Below, in pieces: positions 56,721 to 64,000 of a stretch of DNA of 64,000 bases. Below the pieces are notes generated by a model. That model saw only the letters and a list, made by a program, of their open reading frames with translations, was not told the DNA's origin and ran no database searches. The position numbers and the translations under genes are program-made. The stretch is from NCBI RefSeq assembly GCF_004346685.1, contig NZ_SMCO01000001.1, positions 682,001-746,000 of the forward strand. The letters are read 5' to 3'. This DNA is from Sulfurirhabdus autotrophica (GTDB lineage: Bacteria; Pseudomonadota; Gammaproteobacteria; Burkholderiales; SMCO01). Every line of letters begins with the position of its first letter. Positions within the stretch are counted from its first letter, which is position 1.

Positions 56721-56915
56721 CTATTCTGCCTCATCAATCCAGGCTAACTGAATCGCTTCCAGAATTTTCTCGTTAGATTTATTGGGATCATCATCAAAAC
56801 CATCCAACTCTGTTACCCATCGATGCAAATCTGTAAAACGAACATATTGCGGATCTACATCGGTATGCTTTTCACTTAATTCAATGGCAATATCCAGCGT
56901 ATCAACCCATTTCAT
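56721..56915 (-). CDS. iscX: IscX, Fe-S assembly accessory protein
   Basis: 64 residues, acidic. MKWVDTLDIAIELSEKHTDVDPQYVRFTDLHRWVTELDGFDDDPNKSNEKILEAIQLAWIDEAE is full-family length in its motif order (KWVDT at the start, LDGFDDDP, LEAIQ..W at the end). IscX binds IscS and iron and moderates cluster assembly. Last gene of the operon, 11 bases after fdx. Confidence 0.96.
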   Translation of the reverse strand: MKWVDTLDIAIELSEKHTDVDPQYVRFTDLHRWVTELDGFDDDPNKSNEKILEAIQLAWIDEAE

Positions 56916-56926
56916 GGAATTACTCC

Positions 56927-57265
56927 TTAATGGCCTTCTTTTACCATATTAATCGTATATTTAGGGATTTCAATCACTAAATCCTGTCCATCCACAATTG
57001 TCTGGCAACTCAGACGGGAATTAGGCTCCAGACCCCACGCTTTATCCAGCAGATCATCTTCCTTTTCGTCAGAAGGATTTAAAGATTCCAATCCTTCCCG
57101 GACAATCACATGGCACGTTGTACAAGCGCAGGATTTCTCACATGCATGCTCAATATCCACCCCATTAGCCAATAATGTGTCACAAATGGTTTCACCTTTT
57201 TTGGCTTCAATTACAGTTCCTTCCGGACATAATTCCTCGTGGGGCAATACAATCAATTGTGGCAT
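56927..57265 (-). CDS. fdx: ISC-type [2Fe-2S] ferredoxin
   Basis: 112 residues. Cluster ligands in CEKSCACTTCHVIV and SCQT, with MPQLIVLPHEELCPEGTVIEAKKGETI at the N-terminus, typical of adrenodoxin-like Fdx of the ISC system. It supplies electrons for cluster assembly on IscU. 71 bases after hscA. Confidence 0.96.
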   Translation of the reverse strand: MPQLIVLPHEELCPEGTVIEAKKGETICDTLLANGVDIEHACEKSCACTTCHVIVREGLESLNPSDEKEDDLLDKAWGLEPNSRLSCQTIVDGQDLVIEIPKYTINMVKEGH

Positions 57266-57336
57266 AAATAAACTCTGTTTTAGTTTTAAATAATCAAAAT
57301 AATTTGTTCGCGTGGCAGCAGTATCCCGCCGCCAGA

Positions 57337-59208
57337 TCAGGAGTTGGCAATCTCTTCAATTTTCTGGCCTGCCAGCGCTTTTTTGACGCTTTGATCCATA
57401 CGCCGTCCAGCAAAGTCAGTTGTAACATGATTAAGCGCCTCAGCAGCCTGCTTAATAGCCTGATGATTATCACCGTCAAGTACTGCACGTAGTTTATCCA
57501 AAGCTTCCAATATGGTAGTGCGCTCTTCTTCATTCAGCAGAGTATCACCATCTTCAGCCAAAGCATTTGCAGTTGCTTCCACCAGTGAACGCCCTTCTAC
57601 CTGCTGTTCGCGCAATGCACGGGAATGCACATCATCTTTTGCATACACATAGGAATCCTTGAGCATACGCGTAATTTCATCATCAGTCAGACCGTAGGAC
57701 GGTTTCACGGTAATGGCAGATTCTACGCCAGAACTTTGTTCCTTGGCAGAAACGCTTAGCAAACCATCTGCATCCACCTGAAAAGTCACCCGGATTTTTG
57801 CAGAACCAGCCACCATAGGAGGGATGCCGCGTAATTCAAACTTGGCCAAGGACCGGCAATCACTTACCAACTCTCGCTCACCCTGCACCACATGAAAACT
57901 CATTGCGGTCTGACCATCTTTATAGGTCGTAAATTCCTGGGCACGCGCCGTAGGAATTGTGGAGTTTCGAGGAATCACCTTTTCCGCTAATCCGCCCATG
58001 GTTTCAAGGCCCAAAGATAAGGGAATCACATCCAGCAGAAGCCAATCATCATCAGCACGATTACCTGCCAGCACATTCGCTTGAATAGCTGCACCCAAAG
58101 CAACCACTTTATCCGGGTCCAGATTATTAAGTGGTTCCTGCCTGAAAAATTCGGCAACAGCTTGCTGAATTCGTGGCATACGCGTTGAACCGCCCACCAT
58201 CACTACACCCTTGATATCATCGACGGACAGGTCTGCATCTCTCAGCGCCTTACGGGTCGGAATCAAGGTTTTATTCACCAGACTCTGCGTCATTTCCGTA
58301 AAATGATCCGTAGTCAACACCAAATCAATAGTTTCACCTGTCGACAACACCGCTGTTATCCGTGTTTCAGAATAGTCCGTCAGACCTTCCTTGGCTTCGC
58401 GTGCTTTGGTCAACAACAGTCGCGTATCGTGCGCATTCAAGGCAGACAGTTTGGCTTCTGCCAGAATCCAGCAATAGATGCGATGATCAAAATCATCGCC
58501 ACCCAGTGCAGAATCGCCATTTGTAGCCAACACTTCAAACACGCCACGGGAAAGCTTTAAAATGGAGATATCAAAGGTACCGCCCCCCAGATCAAATACG
58601 GCGTACACACCTTCAGCCGAATTATCCAGGCCATAGGCAACAGCTGCGGCAGTCGGCTCATTCAATAAGCGAAGTACATTCAAACCCGCCAGCCTGGCAG
58701 CATCTTTCGTTGCCTGACGTTGGGCATCATCAAAATAGGCAGGCACTGTAATCACGGCACCAACCAACTCCCCACCTAGCGCTTTTTCAGCACGTTCGCG
58801 CATTACTTTCAGTATCTCGGCAGACACTTCTACTGGACTTTTCACGCCAGCAATCGTCTTGAGTTGCACCATACCTGGCGCATCTACAAAACCGTAAGGC
58901 ATATCACTCACATCCGGCAGATCTTTTAATCCGCGCCCCATGAAACGCTTCGCAGAGACGATTGTATTATGTGGATCTTCGCTCTGCTTGGCTTGTGCGG
59001 GGCAACCGACGTCCACATGACCATCCGCAAAATACCGTACTACGGAAGGTAATAGTGGACGACCTTTCTCATCGTTGATAACGACACTGATACCATTCCG
59101 AACAGTCGCAACCAGCGAGTTGGTCGTGCCAAGGTCTATCCCGATCGCCAGCCGATGCTGGTGTGGGGCCGTGCTCATGCCAGGTTCAGCTATTTGCAAT
59201 AATGCCAT
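57337..59208 (-). CDS. hscA: Chaperone HscA (Hsp70 family)
   Basis: 623 residues. Actin-like ATPase domain starts [32 protein letters not shown] and [11 protein letters not shown] follow, then the substrate-binding domain. It drives cluster transfer from IscU, recognising the LPPVK motif that is present in IscU here. Start overlaps the hscB stop (TAATG). An internal ATG ten codons later is an alternative start. Confidence 0.97.
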   Translation of the reverse strand: MALLQIAEPGMSTAPHQHRLAIGIDLGTTNSLVATVRNGISVVINDEKGRPLLPSVVRYFADGHVDVGCPAQAKQSEDPHNTIVSAKRFMGRGLKDLPDVSDMPYGFVDAPGMVQLKTIAGVKSPVEVSAEILKVMRERAEKALGGELVGAVITVPAYFDDAQRQATKDAARLAGLNVLRLLNEPTAAAVAYGLDNSAEGVYAVFDLGGGTFDISILKLSRGVFEVLATNGDSALGGDDFDHRIYCWILAEAKLSALNAHDTRLLLTKAREAKEGLTDYSETRITAVLSTGETIDLVLTTDHFTEMTQSLVNKTLIPTRKALRDADLSVDDIKGVVMVGGSTRMPRIQQAVAEFFRQEPLNNLDPDKVVALGAAIQANVLAGNRADDDWLLLDVIPLSLGLETMGGLAEKVIPRNSTIPTARAQEFTTYKDGQTAMSFHVVQGERELVSDCRSLAKFELRGIPPMVAGSAKIRVTFQVDADGLLSVSAKEQSSGVESAITVKPSYGLTDDEITRMLKDSYVYAKDDVHSRALREQQVEGRSLVEATANALAEDGDTLLNEEERTTILEALDKLRAVLDGDNHQAIKQAAEALNHVTTDFAGRRMDQSVKKALAGQKIEEIANS

Positions 59209-59741
59209 TATGAATCCATTGTTTCGTATGCGTCATTGATCTCAGAAATCAGTTTTTCCAGAAAGCGCAGCTTACGCACATTTTGCGCTGCACCCGGGTA
59301 ATCTGCCTCTACATCCAGCTGTTTCTCAAGTACGCCATGCAGAGATTTTATTTCCGCTTTTAAACTACTTTCGGTTTGTTCCAGAGCATTTATATCATGC
59401 GCCATTTTGGCGTCCATAACCGCTTCACGCAACTCCATCTGCTCCATTAGAAACGCAGCAGGCATAGCCGTATTGGTTTCTTCCTGAGTGTCTACCTGAT
59501 GGAGATTAAGTAAATAACGTGCACGATTAATAGGTTTTTTCAGGGTCTGGTACGCTTCATTGGTCAGCGTTGCCCATTGCATGGATAGCCGGCGTTCAGC
59601 ATCGCCCAAATGGGCAAATTTATCCGGATGTACTTGACTCTGTATATCTCGATAAATTTGATCCAACTGGTTGAGATCAAGCTTGAATGCTGGCTGGAAG
59701 CCAAAAAGCTCAAAAAAGTTTTTATTGAAATCGTACTTCAT
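59208..59741 (-). CDS. hscB: Co-chaperone HscB (J-domain)
   Basis: 177 residues. N-terminal J-domain with the HPD motif in [50 protein letters not shown], then a three-helix IscU-binding domain. Delivers IscU to HscA. One-base overlap with hscA. Confidence 0.96.
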   Translation of the reverse strand: MKYDFNKNFFELFGFQPAFKLDLNQLDQIYRDIQSQVHPDKFAHLGDAERRLSMQWATLTNEAYQTLKKPINRARYLLNLHQVDTQEETNTAMPAAFLMEQMELREAVMDAKMAHDINALEQTESSLKAEIKSLHGVLEKQLDVEADYPGAAQNVRKLRFLEKLISEINDAYETMDS

Positions 59742-59807
59742 TGTGCAGTTAGCCGTTCCGGGTATTGCAGTACAACTAGCTAAACCCGGAACCTGATGAT
59801 TGAAAGG

Positions 59808-60131
59808 TTAAACGTTGAAGCTTTCGCCACAACCACATGCATCTTTTACATTGGGGTTATTGAACTTGAATCCCTCGTTCAGTCCTTCGCGCACAAAGTC
59901 CAGCTCCGTGCCTTCAAGATAAATGAGACTTTTCGGGTCAACCAGAACAGTTACGCCATAGCTCTCAAAATGCAAATCATCATCATTTGCCTCATCAGCA
60001 AACTCTAATTTATAAGCCATGCCCGAACAGCCCGATGTACGAACGCCCAAACGCAGCCCAGCACCTTTACCACGCTTGGCAATAAAGTTTTTCACATGGG
60101 TTGCTGCGCTTTCAGTCAATGTCACTGCCAT
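59808..60131 (-). CDS. iscA: A-type Fe-S carrier IscA
   Basis: 107 residues. The three cysteines are in [12 protein letters not shown] and CGCGESF at the C-terminus. It carries iron or Fe-S clusters to target proteins. 36 bases after iscU. Confidence 0.97.
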   Translation of the reverse strand: MAVTLTESAATHVKNFIAKRGKGAGLRLGVRTSGCSGMAYKLEFADEANDDDLHFESYGVTVLVDPKSLIYLEGTELDFVREGLNEGFKFNNPNVKDACGCGESFNV

Positions 60132-60167
60132 AACAATGCCTCTTTATGGATTTCAATAAATAAAGGG

Positions 60168-60578
60168 TTAGCTCGCAGCTGCCTGCTCGGACTCTGCTGA
60201 ACCATGTTTGGTTTTATAGTCGGAAACAGCGGCTTTAATCGCATCTTCCGCTAAAATAGAACAGTGAATCTTTACCGGTGGCAACGCCAGTTCTTCAGCG
60301 ATCTGGGTGTTTTTAATCTCCATGGCCTGGTCCAGAGTTTTCCCCTTGACCCATTCGGTTACCAAAGAGCTGGATGCAATAGCCGAACCGCAGCCATAGG
60401 TTTTGAACTTGGCATCTTCAATAATGCCGTCCTTGTTCACTTTGATCTGCAACTTCATCACGTCACCACAAGCTGGCGCGCCGACCATGCCAGTACCAAC
60501 ACTGTCGTCACCTTTTTCAAAAGCACCCACGTTGCGGGGATTTTCGTAATGATCCAATACTTTTTCGCTGTATGCCAT
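60168..60578 (-). CDS. iscU: Fe-S scaffold IscU
   Basis: 136 residues. Cluster cysteines in GAPACGDVMKL, TYGCGSAIASSSLVTEW and KIHCSILAEDAI; LPPVK is the HscA recognition motif. The C-terminal tail (HGSAESEQAAAS) is a few residues longer than in E. coli. 47 bases after iscS. Confidence 0.97.
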   Translation of the reverse strand: MAYSEKVLDHYENPRNVGAFEKGDDSVGTGMVGAPACGDVMKLQIKVNKDGIIEDAKFKTYGCGSAIASSSLVTEWVKGKTLDQAMEIKNTQIAEELALPPVKIHCSILAEDAIKAAVSDYKTKHGSAESEQAAAS

Positions 60579-60625
60579 GATGTTACTCCTTACAAGTTAT
60601 CTGGTTTTACTACGTAAACTTTTAA

Positions 60626-61837
60626 TTAGTGAGCTGCCCACTGCACGGTATTCAAATCAATACCTTCTTTAAACATATCCCAAAGCGGCGACAGTTCGCG
60701 CAATTTTGCGATTTTATCCTTTAACAGCTGAATAGCGTAATCTACATCTTCAACAGTCGTAAAACGTCCAATGGTAAAACGAATGGAGCTATGCGCCAAT
60801 TCATCATTACGGCCCAGCGCTTTCAATACATATGAAGGTTCAAGGCTCGCTGAGGTACAAGCTGACCCACTGGAAACAGCCAAATCCTTGATCGCCATGA
60901 TCAGGGACTCGCCCTCGACAAAATTAAAGCTGATGTTCAGGTTGTGAGGGACGCGATGTTCCATATCGCCATTCACATACACCTCTTCCATGTCTTTCAA
61001 ACCGTTATATAATCTGTCGCGCAGCATACGAATACGTTCATTTTCTGTCGCCATTTCTTCGCGGGCAATACGGAAAGCCTCACCCATACCAACAATCTGG
61101 TGAGGAGCAAGCGTACCGGAGCGCATACCTCTTTCGTGACCACCACCATGCATTTGCGCTTCAAGGCGAATACGTGGCTTGCGACGCACAAACAAAGCAC
61201 CAATTCCTTTTGGTCCGTAGGTTTTATGAGCAGAAAAAGACATCAGGTCTACTTTCAGCTTTTGCAAATCAATGGCTACTTTTCCAGTGGACTGAGCTGC
61301 ATCAACGTGGAAAATGATGCCTTTTTCACGGCATATTTCACCGATAGCCGCGATATCCTGAATCACACCGATTTCGTTGTTAACATGCATAATGGAAACA
61401 AGCACAGTATCAGGGCGAATTGCAGCCTTGAGTTTTTCAATGTCCAGCAAACCATTTGGTTGTGGATCGAGGTAGGTCACTTCATACCCTTCGCGTTCTA
61501 ATTCGCGCATGGTATCAATGACAGCCTTATGCTCTGTTTTCATGGTGATCAAATGCTTGCCTTTACCCTTGTAAAAATGAGCAGCACCTTTGATAGCAAG
61601 GTTATTGGATTCGGTTGCACCAGATGTCCAGATGATTTCCTTTGGATCGGCATTGACCAGCTTGGCCACTTCGTCACGTGCATTCTCAACTGCTTTTTCA
61701 GCAGTCCAGCCAAATACGTGGGAACGACTTGCAGGATTACCGAAATCTTCCGTCAGGTACTTCATCATCAATGTTGCAACACGTGGATCAACGGGTGTTG
61801 TCGCCGAATAATCCATGTAAATTGGTAACTTAACCAT
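60626..61837 (-). CDS. iscS: Cysteine desulfurase IscS
   Basis: 403 residues. PLP lysine in [23 protein letters not shown], and active Cys in [17 protein letters not shown]. Group I enzyme that gives sulfur to IscU and to tRNA thiolation; sulfur on the wobble uridine is the substrate for MnmH. C-terminus [21 protein letters not shown] is the IscU-binding tail, which marks this copy as the true IscS. 38 bases after a second desulfurase gene. Confidence 0.97.
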   Translation of the reverse strand: MVKLPIYMDYSATTPVDPRVATLMMKYLTEDFGNPASRSHVFGWTAEKAVENARDEVAKLVNADPKEIIWTSGATESNNLAIKGAAHFYKGKGKHLITMKTEHKAVIDTMRELEREGYEVTYLDPQPNGLLDIEKLKAAIRPDTVLVSIMHVNNEIGVIQDIAAIGEICREKGIIFHVDAAQSTGKVAIDLQKLKVDLMSFSAHKTYGPKGIGALFVRRKPRIRLEAQMHGGGHERGMRSGTLAPHQIVGMGEAFRIAREEMATENERIRMLRDRLYNGLKDMEEVYVNGDMEHRVPHNLNISFNFVEGESLIMAIKDLAVSSGSACTSASLEPSYVLKALGRNDELAHSSIRFTIGRFTTVEDVDYAIQLLKDKIAKLRELSPLWDMFKEGIDLNTVQWAAH

Positions 61838-61875
61838 AACCTTCTCCGCTTATAACTTATTTGCCAATAACGATA

Positions 61876-63018
61876 CTAAACTGCAATCGCAGATAATTTT
61901 CTCAAACGCGCCAATACGGTTTCCAATGCCACTACAAATCCATCAATTTGCGCATCTGCAGTGTCTTTTCCAAGGCTGACCCTTAAAGCGCCACGCGCCA
62001 AGTCACGCTCAACCTGCATAGCCATCAGCACTGAACTGGGTTCTGTGCTTCCGCTGGAACAGGCAGATCCGCTCGCCACCGCATATCCAGTACGGTCCAA
62101 CTCCATTACCAACGTTTCGCCATCAATGCCGGGAAACGCAAAATAACTGGTATTCTGCACCCGATTAGTTGCCTGACCAAATATCACTGCACCTAACCCA
62201 GCTAACCCATTCTCAAGTTTTTCGCGCATTGCGAACAAAATGCCGGATGAACCAGCCAACCTTTTTTGAGCTAGCTCGCAAGCCACTCCAAAACCCACAA
62301 TCGCTGATACATTTTCAGTACCTGCTCTTAATCCTTTTTCATGCCCACCCCCTGAGATCAGGGGTTTCAACTCAAGTCGCTTATCTACCACCAGCGCTGC
62401 GGCACCTTTTGGGCCGTATATTTTATGAGCTGACAGCGTCATCGCATGGACATTCAACGATGCAAAATTTACATTAATCTTTCCTAACGCCTGCACTGCA
62501 TCGGTATGCATCCATGCACCCTGTTTGCGTGCCAGCTCAGCTATTGCTGATACATTCTGTATGACACCCGTTTCGTTATTCACTAACATTGTTGAGACCA
62601 ATCCGGTTGGTGTCTGCAATGCCAGCTCTGCATCACTTAAATCCAGTAAACCATGACCATCAGATGCAATTTTTCGCAAACTCCAGCCCATACATGCTAA
62701 CTCTTGCGCTGGTTTCATCACACTGGGATGTTCAACTGAGCCTACAACCAACTGGGAAGGTTTGAGATACGCAGATGCGCCCTTCAACATAAAATTATTG
62801 GCTTCAGTCCCACCGCTGGTAAATATCACCTGAGAAGGGTGCGCTCCAACAGCATTAGCTACTTGCTCACGCGCCTCTTCTACTGCCTTTCGCGCATTTC
62901 GCCCATATTCATGACGACTGGAGGCATTTCCGAAATGTTGCCTGAAATATGGCAGCATTGCTTCAAAAACTTTTTCGTCTAGTGGCGTTGTGGCATTGTG
63001 ATCTAGATAAGCCAGCAT
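61876..63018 (-). CDS. Second cysteine desulfurase (NifS-like)
   Basis: 380 residues. All catalytic parts are kept: DHNATTPLDEKV, TDAVQALGKINV, LSAHKIYGPKG with the PLP lysine, and the active Cys in ASGSACSSGSTEPSSVL. It is shorter than IscS and lacks the IscU-binding C-terminal tail; the end is LRKLSAIAV. So it is an active group I desulfurase with probably another partner, or a back-up. It is between iscR (8-bp gap) and iscS. Confidence 0.93.
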   Translation of the reverse strand: MLAYLDHNATTPLDEKVFEAMLPYFRQHFGNASSRHEYGRNARKAVEEAREQVANAVGAHPSQVIFTSGGTEANNFMLKGASAYLKPSQLVVGSVEHPSVMKPAQELACMGWSLRKIASDGHGLLDLSDAELALQTPTGLVSTMLVNNETGVIQNVSAIAELARKQGAWMHTDAVQALGKINVNFASLNVHAMTLSAHKIYGPKGAAALVVDKRLELKPLISGGGHEKGLRAGTENVSAIVGFGVACELAQKRLAGSSGILFAMREKLENGLAGLGAVIFGQATNRVQNTSYFAFPGIDGETLVMELDRTGYAVASGSACSSGSTEPSSVLMAMQVERDLARGALRVSLGKDTADAQIDGFVVALETVLARLRKLSAIAV

Positions 63019-63025
63019 ACTGCAA

Positions 63026-63505
63026 CTATGCTACAAGCAATCCTTCAGCTTTACCGATATGACCACCGCGCCCATCATTTGCAACAGCGACACCTTCGAC
63101 ATTCTGACTTTCAACCAGATGCGAGAGTTTTACCGATGTAAGATAGTCAAAAATGCGCGCATTCAGATTCATCCAAAGATCATGGGTCATGCATTGCTGT
63201 TCATCATCGCGACAGTTGCCACGCCCGCCACATTGCGTTGCATCGATCGGTTCATCGACAGCGCGAATAATATCGGCAACGGATACTTCATCCATACTCT
63301 TGGCCAGACAGTAACCTCCACCTGGGCCACGAACACTATCAACCAGTGCATGGCGACGCAGCTTGCCAAATAATTGCTCTAAATAGGATAATGATATTTT
63401 TTGGCGGTCACTGATACCTGCCAAGGTCACCGGGCCTTGGCCGTGACGCATACCCAAGTCAATCATCGCTGTTACCGCAAAACGGCCTTTCGTTGTCAAT
63501 CGCAT
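63026..63505 (-). CDS. iscR: Fe-S sensing repressor IscR
   Basis: 159 residues. Rrf2-family winged helix (MRLTTKGRFAVTAMIDLGM ... ISLSYLEQLFGKLRRHALVDSVRGPGGGYCLA) and [2Fe-2S] ligands Cys92, Cys98, Cys105 and His108 in CGGRGNCRDDEQQCMTH; the spacing between the last two cysteines is one residue longer than in E. coli. It represses the isc operon when holding a cluster. Its promoter and operator are at 63551-63583. Confidence 0.96.
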   Translation of the reverse strand: MRLTTKGRFAVTAMIDLGMRHGQGPVTLAGISDRQKISLSYLEQLFGKLRRHALVDSVRGPGGGYCLAKSMDEVSVADIIRAVDEPIDATQCGGRGNCRDDEQQCMTHDLWMNLNARIFDYLTSVKLSHLVESQNVEGVAVANDGRGGHIGKAEGLLVA

Positions 63506-63550
63506 TTTTAACCCGTCCCAGATGAAACGTAACGTTAATATTCGAGATTG

Positions 63551-63579
63551 ATAATATAATACCCGATTGTTTTAGTCAA
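63551..63579 (-). promoter_or_regulatory. Promoter of the isc operon
   Basis: On the minus strand TTGACT (63574-63579), 17 bases, TATTAT (63551-63556). Near-consensus sigma-70 promoter; the -35 lies in the last codons of cysE. The transcript leader to iscR would be about 40 bases. Confidence 0.8.
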
Positions 63580-63583
63580 CAAT
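63559..63583 (-). promoter_or_regulatory. Type-1 IscR operator
   Basis: Read on the minus strand, the 25-base site starts ATTGTTGACTAAAAC and ends AATCGGGTAT. It agrees with 23 of 25 positions of the type-1 IscR consensus (ATASYYGACTRWWWYAGTC, then RRSTAT). It covers the -35 box and most of the spacer, so bound holo-IscR would block RNA polymerase. Confidence 0.8.
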
Positions 63584-64000
63584 TTTATTCAGGTATTTCG
63601 GATCAAATTTATCAGCGGATTCCGGCTCCGGTTCAATCTGAATCCCCATCTTCTCCAACTGTTCCAGAATCAATTCTAGACGATGATCTGTCGTCACGCT
63701 GTGGTCTATCAAACCATGCACCGCTTTAACAATGGGATCATTCATGTCTTCACTAATGGCATAAGCGGAAAACCCCAATTTTTCAGCTTTGGCAGCCCGC
63801 GCCTTGTCTTGATCGCCATCCAGAATACGTGCTGGTATGCCTACTGCTGTGGCACCGGCAGGCACATCTTTTACAACAACCGCATTAGACCCGATTTTAG
63901 CACCATCACCAATCATGATTGGCCCAAGTATCTTTGCGCCAGCTCCCACCACAACACCCTTGCCAAGTGTAGGATGGCGCTTACCTTTATTCCAGGAAGT
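63572..64000 (-). CDS. cysE: Serine O-acetyltransferase, C-terminal part
   Basis: 143 codons visible including the stop; the frame runs through the right edge, so the N-terminal part is missing. The left-handed beta-helix repeats [54 protein letters not shown] are the CysE active-site region. CysE makes O-acetylserine for cysteine synthesis, the sulfur source for IscS. The first visible GTG (63952) is an internal codon, not the start. The stop overlaps the iscR promoter. Confidence 0.95.
   Translation of the reverse strand, partial: TSWNKGKRHPTLGKGVVVGAGAKILGPIMIGDGAKIGSNAVVVKDVPAGATAVGIPARILDGDQDKARAAKAEKLGFSAYAISEDMNDPIVKAVHGLIDHSVTTDHRLELILEQLEKMGIQIEPEPESADKFDPKYLNKIVD

Noticed and set aside
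1-64000. CRISPR arrays, tRNA or rRNA genes, insertion sequences
   Set aside because: No regularly spaced repeats, no cloverleaf ending in CCA, no transposase motifs or terminal repeats were recognised by eye; a tRNA scan was not possible.

Overview
The window looks like a chromosomal segment of a motile, moderately low-GC (by eye about 45%) Betaproteobacterium, most like the Nitrosomonadales / Methylophilales side of the class. This is inferred from gene content and order (cysE-iscR-two cysteine desulfurases-iscUA-hscBA-fdx-iscX; flhB-flhA-flhF-flhG-fliA-motCD; flgM/flgN; purT; selD-mnmH); no rRNA or other marker is present. Nearly all of the sequence is coding. I saw no rRNA, tRNA, CRISPR array, prophage or insertion sequence.

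Left part (1-30 kb) is a mixed housekeeping and accessory region. It holds the tail of an LprI-like gene, a secreted alpha/beta hydrolase, a response regulator with an HD-GYP (c-di-GMP phosphodiesterase) domain, a GcvR-like double-ACT protein, a TonB-dependent receptor, a His-rich glycine-zipper protein, a group II truncated haemoglobin, purT and an orphan PDC sensor protein. Next come ybbA-ybbP, head to head with tesA (the two start codons share one CATG), an OmpR/HK two-component pair, a divergent selenium pair (selD/mnmH), a tandem pair of 'host attachment' (PF10116) genes, and ispD, ispF-thpR. A plus-strand run from 20.3 to 27.9 kb carries the three-gene AmmeMemoRadiSam set (amrB-amrA-amrS), a GxSxG hydrolase and a three-part ABC exporter (ATPase, 786-aa FtsX-type permease, HlyD-type adaptor). 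A PepSY protein with a four-repeat COG4705 membrane protein and a phosphoribosyltransferase follow.

Middle part (30-34.4 kb) has mfd and serB.

The flagellar region (34.4-56.6 kb) carries flgBCDEFGHIJKL on the minus strand, a GGDEF diguanylate cyclase, flgA, flgM-flgN on the plus strand, then motD/motC and fliA-flhG-flhF-flhA-flhB on the minus strand. Promoter-like elements fit the usual hierarchy: sigma-54 type GG-N10-GC upstream of flgB (good) and flhB (weaker), and sigma-28 type elements upstream of flgK, flgM and motC. FliA is made from the flhBAFG-fliA cluster and FlgM would hold it in check until the hook is complete. Filament, most fli and che genes are outside the window.

Right end (56.7-64 kb) is a complete ISC iron-sulfur assembly operon with an extra NifS-like cysteine desulfurase between iscR and iscS, preceded by cysE (running off the right edge). 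A good -35/-10 promoter with a type-1 IscR operator lies over the cysE stop codon, so the operon is very likely autorepressed by holo-IscR.

Starts were moved from the longest open frame to a downstream codon in many genes on the basis of ribosome-binding sites, family alignment from memory, or neighbour overlap; these cases are stated in each entry. All homology statements come from recognition of motifs, not from a search.
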